Positions 22,320 through 35,212 of a stretch of 64,000 nt of DNA are shown here, piece after piece. Each line of letters starts with the position of its first letter. Positions within the stretch are counted from its first letter, which is position 1. The translations under genes and the position numbers were made by a program. The notes under the pieces are model-generated. The model did not search any database. It saw only the letters and a list, made by a program, of their open reading frames with translations, and was not told where the DNA came from. Origin of the DNA: Deinandra increscens subsp. villosa (taxonomy: Eukaryota; Streptophyta; Magnoliopsida; Asterales; Asteraceae); NCBI GenBank assembly GCA_039602395.1, contig JBCNJP010000023.1, positions 93,946,030 through 94,010,029 of the forward strand. Reading direction: 5' to 3'.

Positions 22320-23590
22320 GGGTAAGGATAAATGTACCAAGGTAATATGATAAATGTACCAACTTTAATTAATATGTGCTTAATAATGAGGTAATGATTG
22401 TATTTTTCTTAAAAAGTTTCATTTCTCACTCTTAATAATGAGGTAATGATTATATAATTTAAAAGACTTTTTTATAAATATTATCTTTCTTTAATAACAA
22501 TTTATTAAAAAACTCTAACAAATTTCTTTTTATTATAATTTTTTATAAAAGACCTATTTTATAAATATTATCCACTTTTTTTAACAGCAATTTATTGAAA
22601 AAAAATTACTATATTTTTTTACAAAAGACTTTTATAAATATTATGCAATTCTTTTACAAATGTTTTCTTTTAATTTTTTTAATCGAGACGAAAGTTCAGT
22701 TCAACGATGTAAACTATTGCTGATCACTTAGGCTTTAAATTTTTAGACATGATGCATGTCAATATTGTACGTAGTACGTACTTTACATCTTTTTAACACT
22801 TTTTTACATGTCTTTTTAATTATTTTTACTTTTATATAATAATAAGGTAATAATTACATGTCTTTTCCAAATAGGTATAATTTGAAATTTTATTTACTAA
22901 AATAGGTAATTTAAAAAATATTTATCAAAATAAGTATTTTTTTTTAAATAAACTTTCTCACTACAACTCTTATTGGTTAAGATATTTTTAAAAAAATAAT
23001 TGAATGTTTTACAAATTTTGTATAAAAGTTTTATATTTTTCTAAGAATATTTTTTATAGTTTATCTAAACATAGATTTTTTTTTATACATTTTATCAATA
23101 TTTTTATTTCTTTACGAAAAGTATATTATAATATACTTTTTTACATTATTTGAATGTATTTAAAAAAACAAAGTTATTTCTAACGTTTTGTATAGGTATT
23201 TAAAAAAAACTTTTTTTTTAATTTTTTCAAAAACTAAAAACAAAAATATTTTATATGTCTTTTCTCCTTAGCTTTTAAATTAACTGCGTGTTTTAAAATC
23301 TTATCGACCTTTTATCAAAAAATATTGAATGTATTTAATAAAATAAATAACAAAAACATTTTAACTAATAAGAGTAGGAGTGAGAAGTAAATATTTCTAA
23401 ATATCACTCATTTTGATATAAAAAAAAGGTTATTTTTTGTCATAAAAGTATATATAATAGAATAAAAAATTAAATTAAGTTGACTTTTTGATACATTTAA
23501 CACTACCCTTAGTAATTAAGTTTGTAAAACCTAGGTGGTTTGCCTTGATTTCAAGAAAAAAAAATCACCTTGGTACATTTAACAACTCCC
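22320..23590. mobile_element. TIR DNA transposon, non-autonomous, with 8-bp duplication
   Basis: Ends GGGTAAGGATAAATGTACCAAGG and, reversed, GGGAGTTGTTAAATGTACCAAGG. Flanks are a perfect ATAATTTA (22312-22319 and 23591-23598). Inside, 22880-22990 and 23330-23450 form a further inverted repeat, possibly a nested MITE. An 8-bp duplication fits hAT, but the TIR is long. No transposase is seen. Confidence 0.65.
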
Positions 23591-24540
23591 ATAATTTAAC
23601 TTATTTTAAATATATCAATACTAGTTTCATACCTATACATTGCACATTTAGGATTTTAAAAAATTAATAACCGTAATAGAGTATAAAAAAATATAACTAA
23701 ATTATAGAACTTGTAATAAAAAAACTGTTAAAGTAACAAGAGCATAACATTTAAACTTTACAAGTTAAAAAAATTAATACGAATTTGAAAACCTTTTAAA
23801 GAGAATTGATCTATATCCCCTTATTTTAAACCATAATTGCATATATAAACCCAATTCAAATAATGAATTTCATATTTTCTATCCTTAATGAATTTTGACT
23901 TTCGAACAAAAATACTCACAAAAAACTATGGAAACAATGGTTAAGGGAGTCTTCTTCTACCATTGAACTTCTAGCTCACCGACTTCCACTTCCTTTTCTT
24001 CATTTAACTAGTTAGTGCCCAGGGTAAATACCCGAGGCTGTGATATAAAAACAATTAAACGAAGTAAAAGATGAAATTTTTTTTCTCAAATTTTCACTGA
24101 GAAATAAAGGAGATTGATGAATCAAAGTTATGATATTGTAAAACAAATATGGATAATTTTTGTATGGAAAAAATTTTATTTTTTTATTTTTAATTATAAG
24201 ATCTTTCCTTTTTGTAAATACCATTTAATTTTTTAATTCAAAAATTTATAAAAATGACACATAAGCTAATTTAAGGTGTGCCACCTGGACATTGAAAACT
24301 TGTGTTTATCTACCTATATATTAAACAAAACATATTAGGTGTAGTTGGCACATTATAAGTGTGTCCACATCATCATTTGCTGATGTGGCACCCTCTAATC
24401 ACACTAGAATCCTAAGTGTCATTTTCTTGATTTTTTACATTTTTATTAATCATGAACCGGTTTAATTAAAAACAACTCGCGGGTCTGGGTCATACCCGAC
24501 ACATTTTTTGACCCGACTATAAAAGCGTAAACCACACATT

Positions 24541-24845
24541 TTCGGTGCAAAAACTAGGGTTTCACTTCATCAATCTCTCTCGATCTCCGCCGGCGATAGA
24601 GAGCTCCGCCAACGATTTTCGCTATTTCCGGTCAGTTTCGTCCGATCTTATACGTAGCTTTAACTTTTACGCTTAGATATCATGTTTTCTGATCATTTGT
24701 TTCAAAAACTAGGATTTCACAGTTGATTTCTCTCTCGATCTCCGCCGTCGATCGACAGCTCCGCAGACGATTTCAGTGAATTCCGGTGAGTTTCTCCAAT
24801 CTCATACGTAGATATAACTTTTACGCTTAGATATCATGTTTTCTG
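24541..24845 (+). repeat. Tandem duplication in Helitron leader, about 165 bp
   Basis: AAAACTAGGGTTTCAC, TCTCTCTCGATCTCCGCCG and ACTTTTACGCTTAGATATCATG occur in order at 24547-24690 and again at 24706-24845. Confidence 0.8.
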
Positions 24846-25145
24846 ATACGATTTTTGTTTGTTTTGGGTCTCGCTACTTTCGCTGCGATACAAGTTCTGT
24901 CTTCCCTCCGCCGAATCTGAAATCCTATCAGGTATGTATCATCAAGGTCCTGAAATCGTTCACTCTCATGTATCGTATCAGTCTATGGATGGACGACCCT
25001 AAATTAGGGTTTTCATTAACTCAATGTGTTTTAAATAGATGTTTATAATCTGTTTGTTAATGGTTTCGATTGTGGGATTGTTATGCCATTTGTTACTTGA
25101 TTTTATAGAAACCATTACTTTGGTAAAACATAATTGAAGAAATTC

Positions 25146-25545
25146 CACATCTGCATATTTTTAGACAATCTGATTTAATATTTGAAGAAATTCCATATCC
25201 ATATTTTTAGCTAATTTGGTAACTAAATATTCTGATTAGTCAACTATTTTTAAAATGATATCAATTTAAAATTTCACATCCTGCATATTTTTTGACAATC
25301 TGATTTAAAATTTAAAGAAATCATCATATTTTTAGCTAATTTGGTAACTAAATATTCTGATTAGTCAACTATTTTTAAAATGATATCAATTTAAAATTTC
25401 ACATCCTACATATTTTTTGGCAATCTGATTTAAAATTTAAAGAAATCATGTATGCATATTTTTAGCTAATTTGGTAACTAAATATTCTGATTAGTCAACT
25501 AATTTTAAAATGATATCAATTTAAATTTTTGCATCCTTGCCAATA
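25146..25545 (+). repeat. Three tandem copies of a repeat of about 125 bp
   Basis: Each unit has TTTTTAGCTAATTTGGTAAC, ATTCTGATTAGTCAACTA and TTTAAAATGATATCAATTTA; copies begin near 25146, 25278 and 25398. Confidence 0.85.
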
Positions 25546-27442
25546 TACCAACTCTGCAGGCCACTCAAATAGGACCATCTTCTATCCTCATTATACTATG
25601 CATTCAGAATTCAGAATATTCCGGTTTAATTTTTATTTGACAATTGTTTTTTAATGCTTCTTTGTCTATCACTTGCAGGTTTTAGTTGCTTAGGATGTTC
25701 CAGGTTGTTTGCTTAAATCATTACTTATCGTTAGCAGTTGGTAACTCCGAAGAAGATACTACATCCTTATTTATGGGTGTTATTATTTCTTTAAACTTTT
25801 GAACTTTGAAAGAGGTTTGGGGTCTTTTTTGCCTTACTAGCCACGATAATACTTTCTATTCCTCGCTTAAAAGGTACATCTCCAACCCGGAAAAAAACTT
25901 TGTTCCTTAAACTTATGATGAAGGTACATGTCTTATGACTTTGTTTTTGCTCTCTGCAGGCTATTGCAAGTTCTCTTACAACTTCAGGTACATTTTTTTC
26001 CAATTCACCTTTCTTCTGTTGGTGATTGAAGTAATAAATTTCAGCCCCATATTTCTTTAAAATTATAAAAAACTTAAGTATTAGATTTGTTTAAGGTGTT
26101 AGATTTCTTAAAAATCCTGTCATTTGAAAGTATAAATTTAATTATCATCTTTCTTTATTTAGTCGGTTGGCTAATGGGTCAAAGAAACTAAAGAAACTAT
26201 TTTAATATGTGTTCTGATTAAAGGTTTAGTAAATTAGCATTATTTTGTCTTTTTATAATTAATGTTGAGTAAATTAGGCGTAGACCTTAGGAACTTTAGT
26301 AATTTACTCTAGAAATTCAATTAACTAAACAAAGAGCTAAACAAATTTAAAAACATGTTACAACTCATTACTTAAGTATCAAATTCGTTGTTTGTATCTT
26401 TGTGATGCTAAACTGATTATATGACTCATAACATCTAATCATAACTTGATATAGGCTTTACTAAGTAATTACTTTCAAATTACACACCTAACTATAAATT
26501 TAAAAGATAACTAGCAAATGGTTCGTTATTAAAATCCTATCAAGACTATGTGTTAGGCTTTTTATATCTCTGTATCTATAAGCTTTTCATATGTCTGTGT
26601 GTAAAGTAAACAAACTATATCTCTGTTCATCTACTTTATTGTTTCTATCTGACTTTCTTTTGCTCAAATAGCTAATGCGTATGGTCCTTTAGAAATAGAG
26701 TTCTATAGTTTTTAGTTTTCTTAACTTTTTTATGAATGTAATCTTCATTTTATGAGTTTTTTCCTTTGATTTAAATTGCAGGTTTCTATTGTCATCTTAT
26801 GAAGTGCAAGTATAATCTCTTTTTTCTCTTTCGCTATCGAATTATGTAACATTATTCTTGATTTTGGTTTTAGAAGGTTCACAATAATTTATATTATGGG
26901 TCATAAGTAGGTTATGTATATGCTGTTATGATCTTTTTATTGAACATAACTAATTGATATGATTTTTATGAGACAGAAATAGTCTAAGATTATTTTAATT
27001 AAGCCGAAAAGAAAAAAATTCAAAGTATTATGAGTTTATTATGAAAAACTAAATGTAGCACATTAATACATTATATTAAGTGGTAAATTATTTTCTTTAC
27101 CTATGTAGGATTTGTAAAACAAAAATGAGTAATTAGGATTCTAATAACAATCAGTTTATATCCTTAGTCTCTTTTGAATTTCACTAAATTCATTAAAGAT
27201 AATAGCAGGGATTATGAAATACAAGTTACACTATAGTCTCACATTTATTCTTTTCTTCACATAATATTGTTACGTACTAATTACTTTTTTTCCAGTTTTG
27301 CTTACAAAATTATTCAGAGAGCTGGTATTTGTTTTTTTTAGAAAGTACTAATGCTAATAGTTTATATAGTTTTGACTTTTGGAGTCAAAATGACTAACTA
27401 TTGAATATGACCAAGGATATACATTTTTAAAACTTGAACTAT

Positions 27443-27592
27443 GGAATATGATGATTAGGTTTTTTCATTAGGAATTTTAAAGTTAATTTCGTATATGGTT
27501 TACTTAAATGTTTATACAAATATGATGATTAGGTTTTCTAATTAGGAATTTAAAAGTTAATTTCATATATGGTTTACTGAAATGTTTATACA
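27443..27592 (+). repeat. Direct duplication, about 75 bp
   Basis: ATGATGATTAGGTTTT, AATTAGGAATTT and TATATGGTTTACT occur twice in tandem. Confidence 0.75.
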
Positions 27593-27744
27593 TGTACCCT
27601 AGCTTATTCCACTTTATAAATTTAAAGATTTTATGTTTTAAAGTAGCATAGACATTTAAAGTACATTGTTAGATTTCTAAAGCTTCTATTGAATACACTA
27701 ACATGCAATGTAAAGTAAATTGTTAGATTTGTGGAGATAATGAT

Positions 27745-28506
27745 GGTGAGTCAGAAATAGTTATTCCTCCTGAACTTCTTATTCGTGATTCATCGAATCC
27801 GGTTAGCGATCTTATCGATTTTTGGATAACTTAGGTGAACAGGATTTTTGGTCTGAAAGAGCTATTCTCGCACCAACTAATGAGGTTGTCGATGATATCA
27901 ACAGGCGTCTGCTTTCTTTGGTTCCCGGTGAAGACCATGAGTATTTAAGCTCAGATTATGTATGTCAAGAAGAGATTGTAGGTGACGGCGTTGATCATAA
28001 CTTATACCCACCAGGCGTCCTGAATTGTTTACACATATCTGGCATTCCACTCATCGTCTTGTGCTGAAAGTTGGTGTTCCTGTTATGTTGCTTAGAAACA
28101 TTGATCAGAGGAATGCCTTATGTAATGGAACACGTCTTCAGTTCGTATCTCTAGGGAAGCATGTTATTGAAGCGGTGGTTATCTCCGGAAGCAATATCGG
28201 ATTCATGACTTTTATTCCTAGACTTTCATTGGTTCCAACAGATAAAAGAGTTGTTTTTCGGTTTAAGAGAAGACAGTTTCCGATCTCTATTTGTTTTGCT
28301 ATGACTATAAACAAAAGCTAAGGCCAATCACTTTCAAGAGTTGGATTGTACTTGAAAGATCCCGTCTTCTCTCATGGTCAATTATATGTTGCTTTATCAA
28401 GGGTGAAGAGCAAAAACGGTCTGAAGATCTTGATTTTGGATGAAGACGGTCGTCCAACCAATGTAACAGGAAATATAGTGTATAAATCTATCTTCTCAAA
28501 TTTGTA
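27745..28506 (+). pseudogene. Helitron PIF1-like helicase, C-terminal relic
   Basis: Frames read in order ERAILAPTNEVVDDINRR, then LKVGVPVMLLRNIDQRNALC and NGTRL, and finally GLYLKDPVFSHGQLYVALSR followed by VKSKNGLKIL. These are the C-terminal motifs of the helicase in plant Helitron Rep-Hel proteins. Frameshifts lie near 28020-28060, and a stop replaces Gln in NKS-Q-GQSL at 28319-28321. The N-terminal helicase motifs and the Rep nuclease are missing. It unwinds DNA in rolling-circle transposition when intact. Confidence 0.88.
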
Positions 28507-28660
28507 ATTGTTATTGAATTTTTTTATTATTATTGAATATTGTTTTACCGATAAGAATTTTTTGGATAACATATATATCTATATTTTTTTTATACGTTTT
28601 AGACCCGGGTATTTACCCGGGTAAGTGGCTAGTTATATAGTATAGATATAGAAGTATAGA

Positions 28661-29200
28661 TTAGGATTTTAAAGGAGTGACTTACCATGTATCCGATTTA
28701 CCATAAATTGAAGATATCATTTAATTTCTTTTGTTTATGCCATATAAGTCGTTTCTGGTTTGCTCATTGGAAGAAAATTTATGATATTATAAAACGTGTT
28801 TTGACGATAACATAATCTCGATGGATTAGAATTGGCTTTTTTTTTTACTTTATATATGAAATCTTATGCTTTCTTTTTTTATATATTCCTTTTAATACTC
28901 ACTTCATAACAGACTTACAAAAGCATCGATCTTTTTCTGCCAAATGTCTCATGTCTCATGTTTAGGGTGGTAATTCTATGACACACAAATTGATTATTTC
29001 ACATATATATATGAAATTGGTACTACGATTTTACTTAGTAGTAAAATTTAGTATTTGAAACGTGTAATTGCTTGATTTTGATCACTTTAAATAAACATGT
29101 ATATATGCAATTGAGAATGTTTGAAATAAAATGGATATATACAATTTATAAGATTTGAGTAAATAAAGGTAAAATAGTCATTTTATATTTTATTATTAAT
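28661..29200. other. No gene recognised
   Basis: AT-rich spacer with no coding or repeat signature that I can name. Confidence 0.5.
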
Positions 29201-29204
29201 AAAA

Positions 29205-29430
29205 TAAAAATAAAATGGGTAAATTTGCAATATGTTTTGATAAAGTTAATCACAATACTCACCTTTCACCTTTCACTCATTTCATTTATTTTTTTGCCAA
29301 CTCAGCGCCACATCATCACATTTCACTCCCCTTATCATTCACTCATTTCACTTCCAATGCCCACATTTCACCTTTCACTCCTTTCACTTTACTTTTAATA
29401 TTATTTTAGTCAATTAATAAAAAAGAAAAT
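29205..29430. repeat. MITE-like repeat, reverse copy of the 7355-7700 family
   Basis: CTCACCTTTCACCTTTCAC and TTCACTTCCAATGCCCACATT are reverse complements of words at 7380-7640. A CACCGAG-rich patch follows at 29450-29590. Confidence 0.45.
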
Positions 29431-29947
29431 GAAAAAGTTGAGTTCGGTGAAGGATGCCATATCACGGGGGACGGTAACCGAAGTCAGCGCCACCGAGATC
29501 ACCGAATCACCTTCCCAATGTCCTCACCGAACTTCACCGAGAGAAATGGTCCATGTCATCACCCTCACCGAGCCCTCGGTGAGGGTATTGTGTTTAACCA
29601 GAAGGAGATATATGCAATTTAATTTTTAAGTTGGGTATATATGCAATTTTTAAAGTTTATAGGGAGAAAAATACAATTCCCCGTCTTTTATATTCAAATA
29701 AAAATTCTAAAGATTAGGAAATGAATGAATTTATCATTATTGTAGTAAAAGGTTATCATATCTAATTTGTCTTAAAATTTAAGAGTGCTATTTTTATACT
29801 AAAGGTTATAAACTTATAATATTTGGAAGTTTTTTTATTCTGTAAATGGTCTTATTAGAAAAAGAAAAAAAATTGTTATATGTAAAAGAAGGATGTAAAT
29901 GATTGATGAATAAATCAAATCTCCATTTAATCTATAATCTTTCCTTT

Positions 29948-30001
29948 GTAAATAATAATTACAGAGATTACACTGTAAATAATAATTACAGAGATTACAC
30001 T
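29948..30001. repeat. Perfect 27-bp tandem duplication
   Basis: GTAAATAATAATTACAGAGA plus TTACACT occurs twice without a mismatch. Confidence 0.9.
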
Positions 30002-30481
30002 CATTAATATAATAATTGAAATTATAAAATAGAAAAAAAAAACTTAATTAATTCGTTACCAAAAGTTTTATATGATAATGAAGGTTTCATTCCCGAAATT
30101 GAAATAACCATGTTCAAACATTGAAACATAGTTTTAAAAAATAAGCAAGCATTATTTATCACGAAACAGTTAAACAAAGTGAAACAAACACAAACTCACA
30201 TGGCAATGATAATGTGTCATAAACGAAACTTGATTCGTTTATATCCGTTAGCGGGAAATTTGTTATCAACGATCAGTTGAAATCAACTTAGATAGGGTTC
30301 TTCATGAGAGATTTAGGCATCTTCTGATTTCGTAATCATTTTCAAATTCATTTCGTTTCTTGCTTTGTAATAAGATCGTTAATCGATCATCATCAATAAT
30401 AGTTTCAATTTATGTCCAGATTGTTCGAATTGATCTCATTTCTTATTCGTTTGTTCTTCGATAATGTTGTCAAATTCCGTT

Positions 30482-31197
30482 GATATTCTCACATTTACTA
30501 GGGCTGCAAATTTAGGTTCTACATTTGATGATGCCACTTTAGTTCGTAAGCTATTAACTTCTTATCAATAGAACAATATTCGGACGTAGATACCATAACC
30601 CTAGATGAAGCTATAGGAATGTTAAAAACATATGAGGAAAGGGTTCGTGCTAAAAAGGAAAAACAACCGAATACCTCTGACAAACTACTACTTACCCAAC
30701 ACAAGGGTAATACAAAGAAAGGACAATCCTTTGAAGAAGGATTTCAACCATCATGGGGACAAGGGCAAGGCAAACATGAAGAAAGAGAAGAAAACATTTC
30801 ATACGATACTTACAAATTTGATGAAGGACATAATAGAAAAAGGAAATTCACAAAGGATAAAAGTCAAATACGATGTTTCAAATGTGACAACTATGGACAC
30901 CATGCCTCACGATACCCTCAAACAAAGTAAAGACAAGAAGAGTCAAACCTAGTGCAAGAAGATGACCAATTGGCTCTCTTAATGGCGGTTGCAAGCAACA
31001 ACAACGAAGAACATCAAGAATTCTTCATAAATGAGAAATATGTGCCATCAAAGACATATACCAATGAAGAATCCAAAATGACTCTTTATATTCAAGCAAA
31101 GAAACAAGACTCGCTCTTCGCCAGTGTTGTGTTCTCGATGGTGACTGTGGATGATCGAATGGTGGCTGAGCCGTTGTGGGATAGAGGCGCAATAGTG
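30482..31197 (+). pseudogene. Copia gag relic
   Basis: Reads ITLDEAIGMLKTYEERVRAK, a lysine-rich stretch, and the zinc knuckle CFKCDNYGHHASRYP, where the last Cys of CX2CX4HX4C is Tyr. A stop at 30928-30930 follows. Another frame (30952-31200) continues EDDQLALLMAV, NEKYVPSKTYTNEESK and ends PLWDRGAIV, close to the protease start of Copia elements (WYLDNGA region). No LTRs or pol are present. Confidence 0.75.
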
Positions 31198-31200
31198 TAA

Positions 31201-31668
31201 GCTGATGAAACAGTGGTGATGGAAACGAAGCCGATGGTCGAATGGATATTAATGAAAGTAGTAGTTCAATTCATTCTTAAAACAAGTGTCTAATATCAAA
31301 GAAGAGAACCTAAAATTGACCTCAAAAATAATTGTATACTTACTTTAAAATAAAATCCAAATTATTATATACATATTTAATTGTAAAATTAAACCAGTTA
31401 TATTGGTTTGGTGTTTATTCTTATGATTTAGGCTTTTTGCTACCTATTTTTTTTTGTTAGTGACAGAAAGACCTCAGAAAAGGATCAATGCAAGCTTAAA
31501 ATGACAAAACATGGCCTATAAAACAAGTCTCTATAACATGAGTTTCATACGAGGTTGTGTTCTAGTAAATAATTATTACCTACAAATGATATAATCATCA
31601 TTTAGATAGTAATCCCATTGAAAACATGATTAAGTATGCATGCCTATGAAATTTTATTGATTTTGCCT
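31201..31668. other. No gene recognised
   Basis: AT-rich sequence left of the segmental duplication, with no recognisable unit. Confidence 0.4.
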
Positions 31669-33715
31669 ACAACTGATAAATGATTTTCTAAAGACATAAA
31701 AAAAGTTTCTTAACGACTTTTGATTAGAATATGTGGGTGTAAAGTCTACAAATGAAGTAGACCCTACAGAATCCAGTCTTAGCATGTTTAGTTGTGAATA
31801 TTTATAAATTTAATTGAATATTGTTCGAATAGTTACCTTTTTTGGTACACAAGAGGTAGTTTTCACCACTTGGTATGTTTGTACGGCAATGACCCTTATA
31901 ATAAAATAAAAAAACGCAGCTGAACTTAATTTTAAGTACGCAAATTAATAATTTGTTTTGGGTTCCTTCTAGATTACTTATAACCTAGATTACAAATAAC
32001 CTAGGTTAGTGATATTTTAACCTCATTTTTCTAATACAATGATGTCATAGACATTTTCTTTACTAACAATAACCGTATGATCCTCTGCCGAACATGGCTT
32101 CGATTTTCTTGAATATATTGTGTATATTGTTTGTTGAGGCGATGAATCGGAGGTTTCGAGTGCCAACAAAGGGAATGCTACTGCATGTCTGTATGTTTGG
32201 TTGAATATTTCATATCTTTCATGTTTGATTTTTCCGTCTTCAACTTTGTTTCTATTATATTTCTTGAATCCACATCTATTGACAAAATTAGCATTCGAGA
32301 GACGTTAACACACATAATTCGAGAGATTAATACATTTTCACTACATATGTTAATAGTAATTCCGAGGTTGGTAATTGATATGGATATAGTAATTCTTAGG
32401 TTGGTGATTGATATGGGTGTATGATATTTTTATTTTTTTTGAATTGTTGGTTGTTTATGTGCATCTGCTCCTAAGTTACTTTTCTTTAGAACAAAAGTTT
32501 CTCTTTGGTTCATGCTTTCTAATATATAGGATTACTTTGTTCTATAAATTTTATCTCCTCAATAAAAAATATAATAGCATAGGTATGTGGTATTCTAAGA
32601 TAGGAGCCAATAGTAATCACTAGCCACAATGGTTTCATCAGTATGTATTTTCAAATTGCTTCGAGAACGTTACGTTAATAACAACGTGCTAATTGAAAAC
32701 TTGTAGTAATATAAAGCCTAAGGGCCTTAAAGAAAAATTCAAATCATATAATACAAGATAACTCGTTTATTTTAGCCACGTACATTATTTAGAAAATCAT
32801 ACAATACAACAAATACATAGACGCTTACAACCTCTGAATAATACAAATCTGTCATAATTATACAATCTGTCATAATTATATATATTATATATTGTCATGG
32901 ATATTGAATTAAAAGCATTAAAATATTTATATCCGGGAAATTAGAAAGTGTGAACTGTGTTCTTGGAGTTCTTGATTATTGTTTTCTTGTGCCAACATGT
33001 TATTTAGCTCGAAGACAAATGACTCCATCGACGCAATTGGCAAGTATATGGGCATCACAATTCCTGACTCACCCTTATGGTTCGTAAAAGAGACATAGAA
33101 AGAAAGAACATCAGTTCTTATTCCCGCTTTGGTTGGTCCACCATATGCCGCCTTTCCCCACCCAAAGTCAACTAAGTCTAATCTAGCTCGAGTCATGTCT
33201 GATACAATGAAGCTTTGAGGAGTGGTAAAGAGGGGTCGTCCATTGATTACCATAAAGTCAGCTACAGATCTCATGTATTCTTCATTGACATTATTTTTAG
33301 CCTTCATCACGAGCTCCAATGCATACGCCAACGGTTTGGTAGATAGATCTTTGGCCGTGGAAATGGCGACTGAAAAGGCTAAAACATTTCCATAGTATCC
33401 AACAGGGATAGGAGGGTTAAACTTGGCACGTGCGTTCACGATGCAAATGATGCGCATTTCTTCCTCAGGATTGGGTTGGAGCGCGATGGTACGACAACGC
33501 CAGAGGCAGGCTGTTAGCACCTCAAATGTGGAGCAATTTTTAAGGTGTGATGGAACATACTTACGTAATGCTGACACCTCAGCTGGTCCAAAGAAAAATG
33601 ACCGTTGTGTTGTGTCATCTACTGGGATTATCGTACCATTGATGTCTTCCACTTCATCGTACTCGTGATGAGTGCATGTGACTTGTGGTGGGTTTCTTGC
33701 AAAAAGCAATTCCCT

Positions 33716-33718
33716 TTA
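33716..33718 (-). other. Premature TAA in BAHD copy B
   Basis: A single C-to-T change (CAA to TAA) relative to copy C, at codon 198 of the joined frame. Confidence 0.85.
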
Positions 33719-34307
33719 CCACACAGGCAAAGTTGAAGGTTTTGACGCACCTTGTGCCATTTCACCTAGCGCTGTCATGAACTGAAATATCCCTGCTCCA
33801 TCACTCATGGTGTGGTTTAGTAGAAAAGAATATATAAAACCCCCACATAATAATCTTGTTACCTATTAATAAAAGTTAATTAAAAAATCAGTTATAGTAA
33901 TAAGAGAGAGAGTAAATTATTTTAAACTTCTTTTAAACTTCTAATAAACTTAGGAATATATTTTATTAGGTGTGAGCAAAATAAAAATAAAAGCATGACC
34001 AAGAACATGCGCAGTTACACCACTAATTTTTATTGTTTGATTATAGATATAGTTGTATAAATAACCTGATTAACTAAACCAAAACTAAAGCTACGTTTAT
34101 ATATATGTTTATTTTTTATTTATTGAAGTTACTTTTTTAAATTACATATTGTTTGTCAACGAGGTGTCAACCGCGCGTAGCAGCGGTTCACGGGTTGTAT
34201 TAAAGTTACAGTGGACGTTACCAATGTAGATGAAACATAGTGTTAAAAATCTAAATGAAACATAGGTAAAAAATTCACATACATAAGTTTAGATATATAT
34301 AATATTA

Positions 34308-34717
34308 CTAGGTTAGTAACCCATCTATATACGGGCTGAATATAAATTTATAATATTAGATATACAAAAGAAAAGATAATGATTAAGAAATTTAAAATTT
34401 TTGATTGATATAAAATTCTTATAATATATTAAATAATAATTTAATACATTTAAGAAATTTATTATGTTTGACAAGTTACTTTACACAAAAAGACTATTAT
34501 TGAGTAAATTAATCAATCTACATTAATTTACCAAATTTTTAAAATAAATTTTAGTTTTGATAAAACTGGTAATTAATCTTAATTGATGATTTCCTAAATT
34601 GGTAATTGATTGTGAGTTTGACACGTGTCGATGGTGATGTGAACCTTTTATAAATGAGACATGTGGCACAAATTTTAGTGCTTTATTAGGATTAATTATT
34701 AGGATTAATTAATAAGA
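34308..34717 (-). mobile_element. Small Helitron nested in BAHD B intron
   Basis: Minus-strand 5' end TCTTATTAATTAATCC (from 34717, A before it); 3' end CCCGTATATAGATGGG then TTACTAACCTAG at 34308, followed by T. Shares inner sequence with the Helitron at 15578-16547. Confidence 0.65.
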
Positions 34718-35212
34718 TTATACTCATTAGTTGTAATATTTTTTTTTGCTCGATTTAATATAAAAAAAAACTCCACCATATTAGTTTGTATATAACCATT
34801 ATTGACTCTTCATATCTTAAAATTACATTACAACGATTCGTCACATATATTTGATAAGATTCAAAATTAATCCTGTAAGTGACAATGGTTATATTAGACT
34901 TTTTTATAAATCTATAACTCTCGAACCAATAAACTATAACAAAATTATTCTATACGATAAATAGGCATATCTAGCCTAGAAATAAAATGACGTGCAACTA
35001 AAAATGTAAGAACATCGACCTGAGATCGATTAGAATTTCTCAGAATCCCTTGTAACATCTTCATTCATTCGGGTGTTTAGCTAAAAATGATGTACAATTA
35101 CTACTAATCACATAATTACCCGATAAACCTTCTAAACCCATTACAAAAAACCATAGTTAAGAAATAAAAACATACAAATTGACTATAAATGGAAACACAA
35201 TAAAGGAGAATA

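Larger units (their letters stand above)
24309..28632 (+). mobile_element. Inner Helitron (4.3 kb) with helicase relic
   Basis: The 5' end TCTACCTATATATTAAAC follows an A. The 3' end has a strong hairpin ACCCGGGTATTTACCCGGGT, then AAGTGGCTAG and a T. It carries a broken PIF1-type helicase tail at 27745-28506, in the same orientation and near the 3' end as usual in autonomous Helitrons. The leader and middle hold several tandem duplications. Confidence 0.85.
24008..28646 (-). mobile_element. Middle Helitron of the nest
   Basis: Minus-strand 3' end: CCTCGGGTATTTACCCTGGG hairpin then CACTAACTAG at 24008. Minus-strand 5' end: TCTATACTATATAA from 28646. Joining across the inner element gives TCTATACTATATAATAAACACAAG, which matches the 5' end of the Helitron at 62939 (TCTATACTACTATTAAACAC). 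Its own length is about 315 bp. Confidence 0.75.
23621..28660 (-). mobile_element. Outermost Helitron of a three-level nest
   Basis: Minus-strand 3' end: CCTAAATGTGCAATGTATAGG hairpin remnant, ATGAAACTAG at 23621, followed by T. Minus-strand 5' end: TCTATACTTCTATA from 28660, preceded by A. Removing the inner insert leaves about 401 bp reading TCTATACTTCTATA joined to TTAAATGAAG, as expected of a continuous element. Confidence 0.6.

Noticed and set aside
32927..33709. A separate intronless 260-residue BAHD gene starting at the internal Met after the stop
   Set aside because: It would lack exon 1 and the HXXXD motif. It is the downstream part of copy B after the TAA codon.
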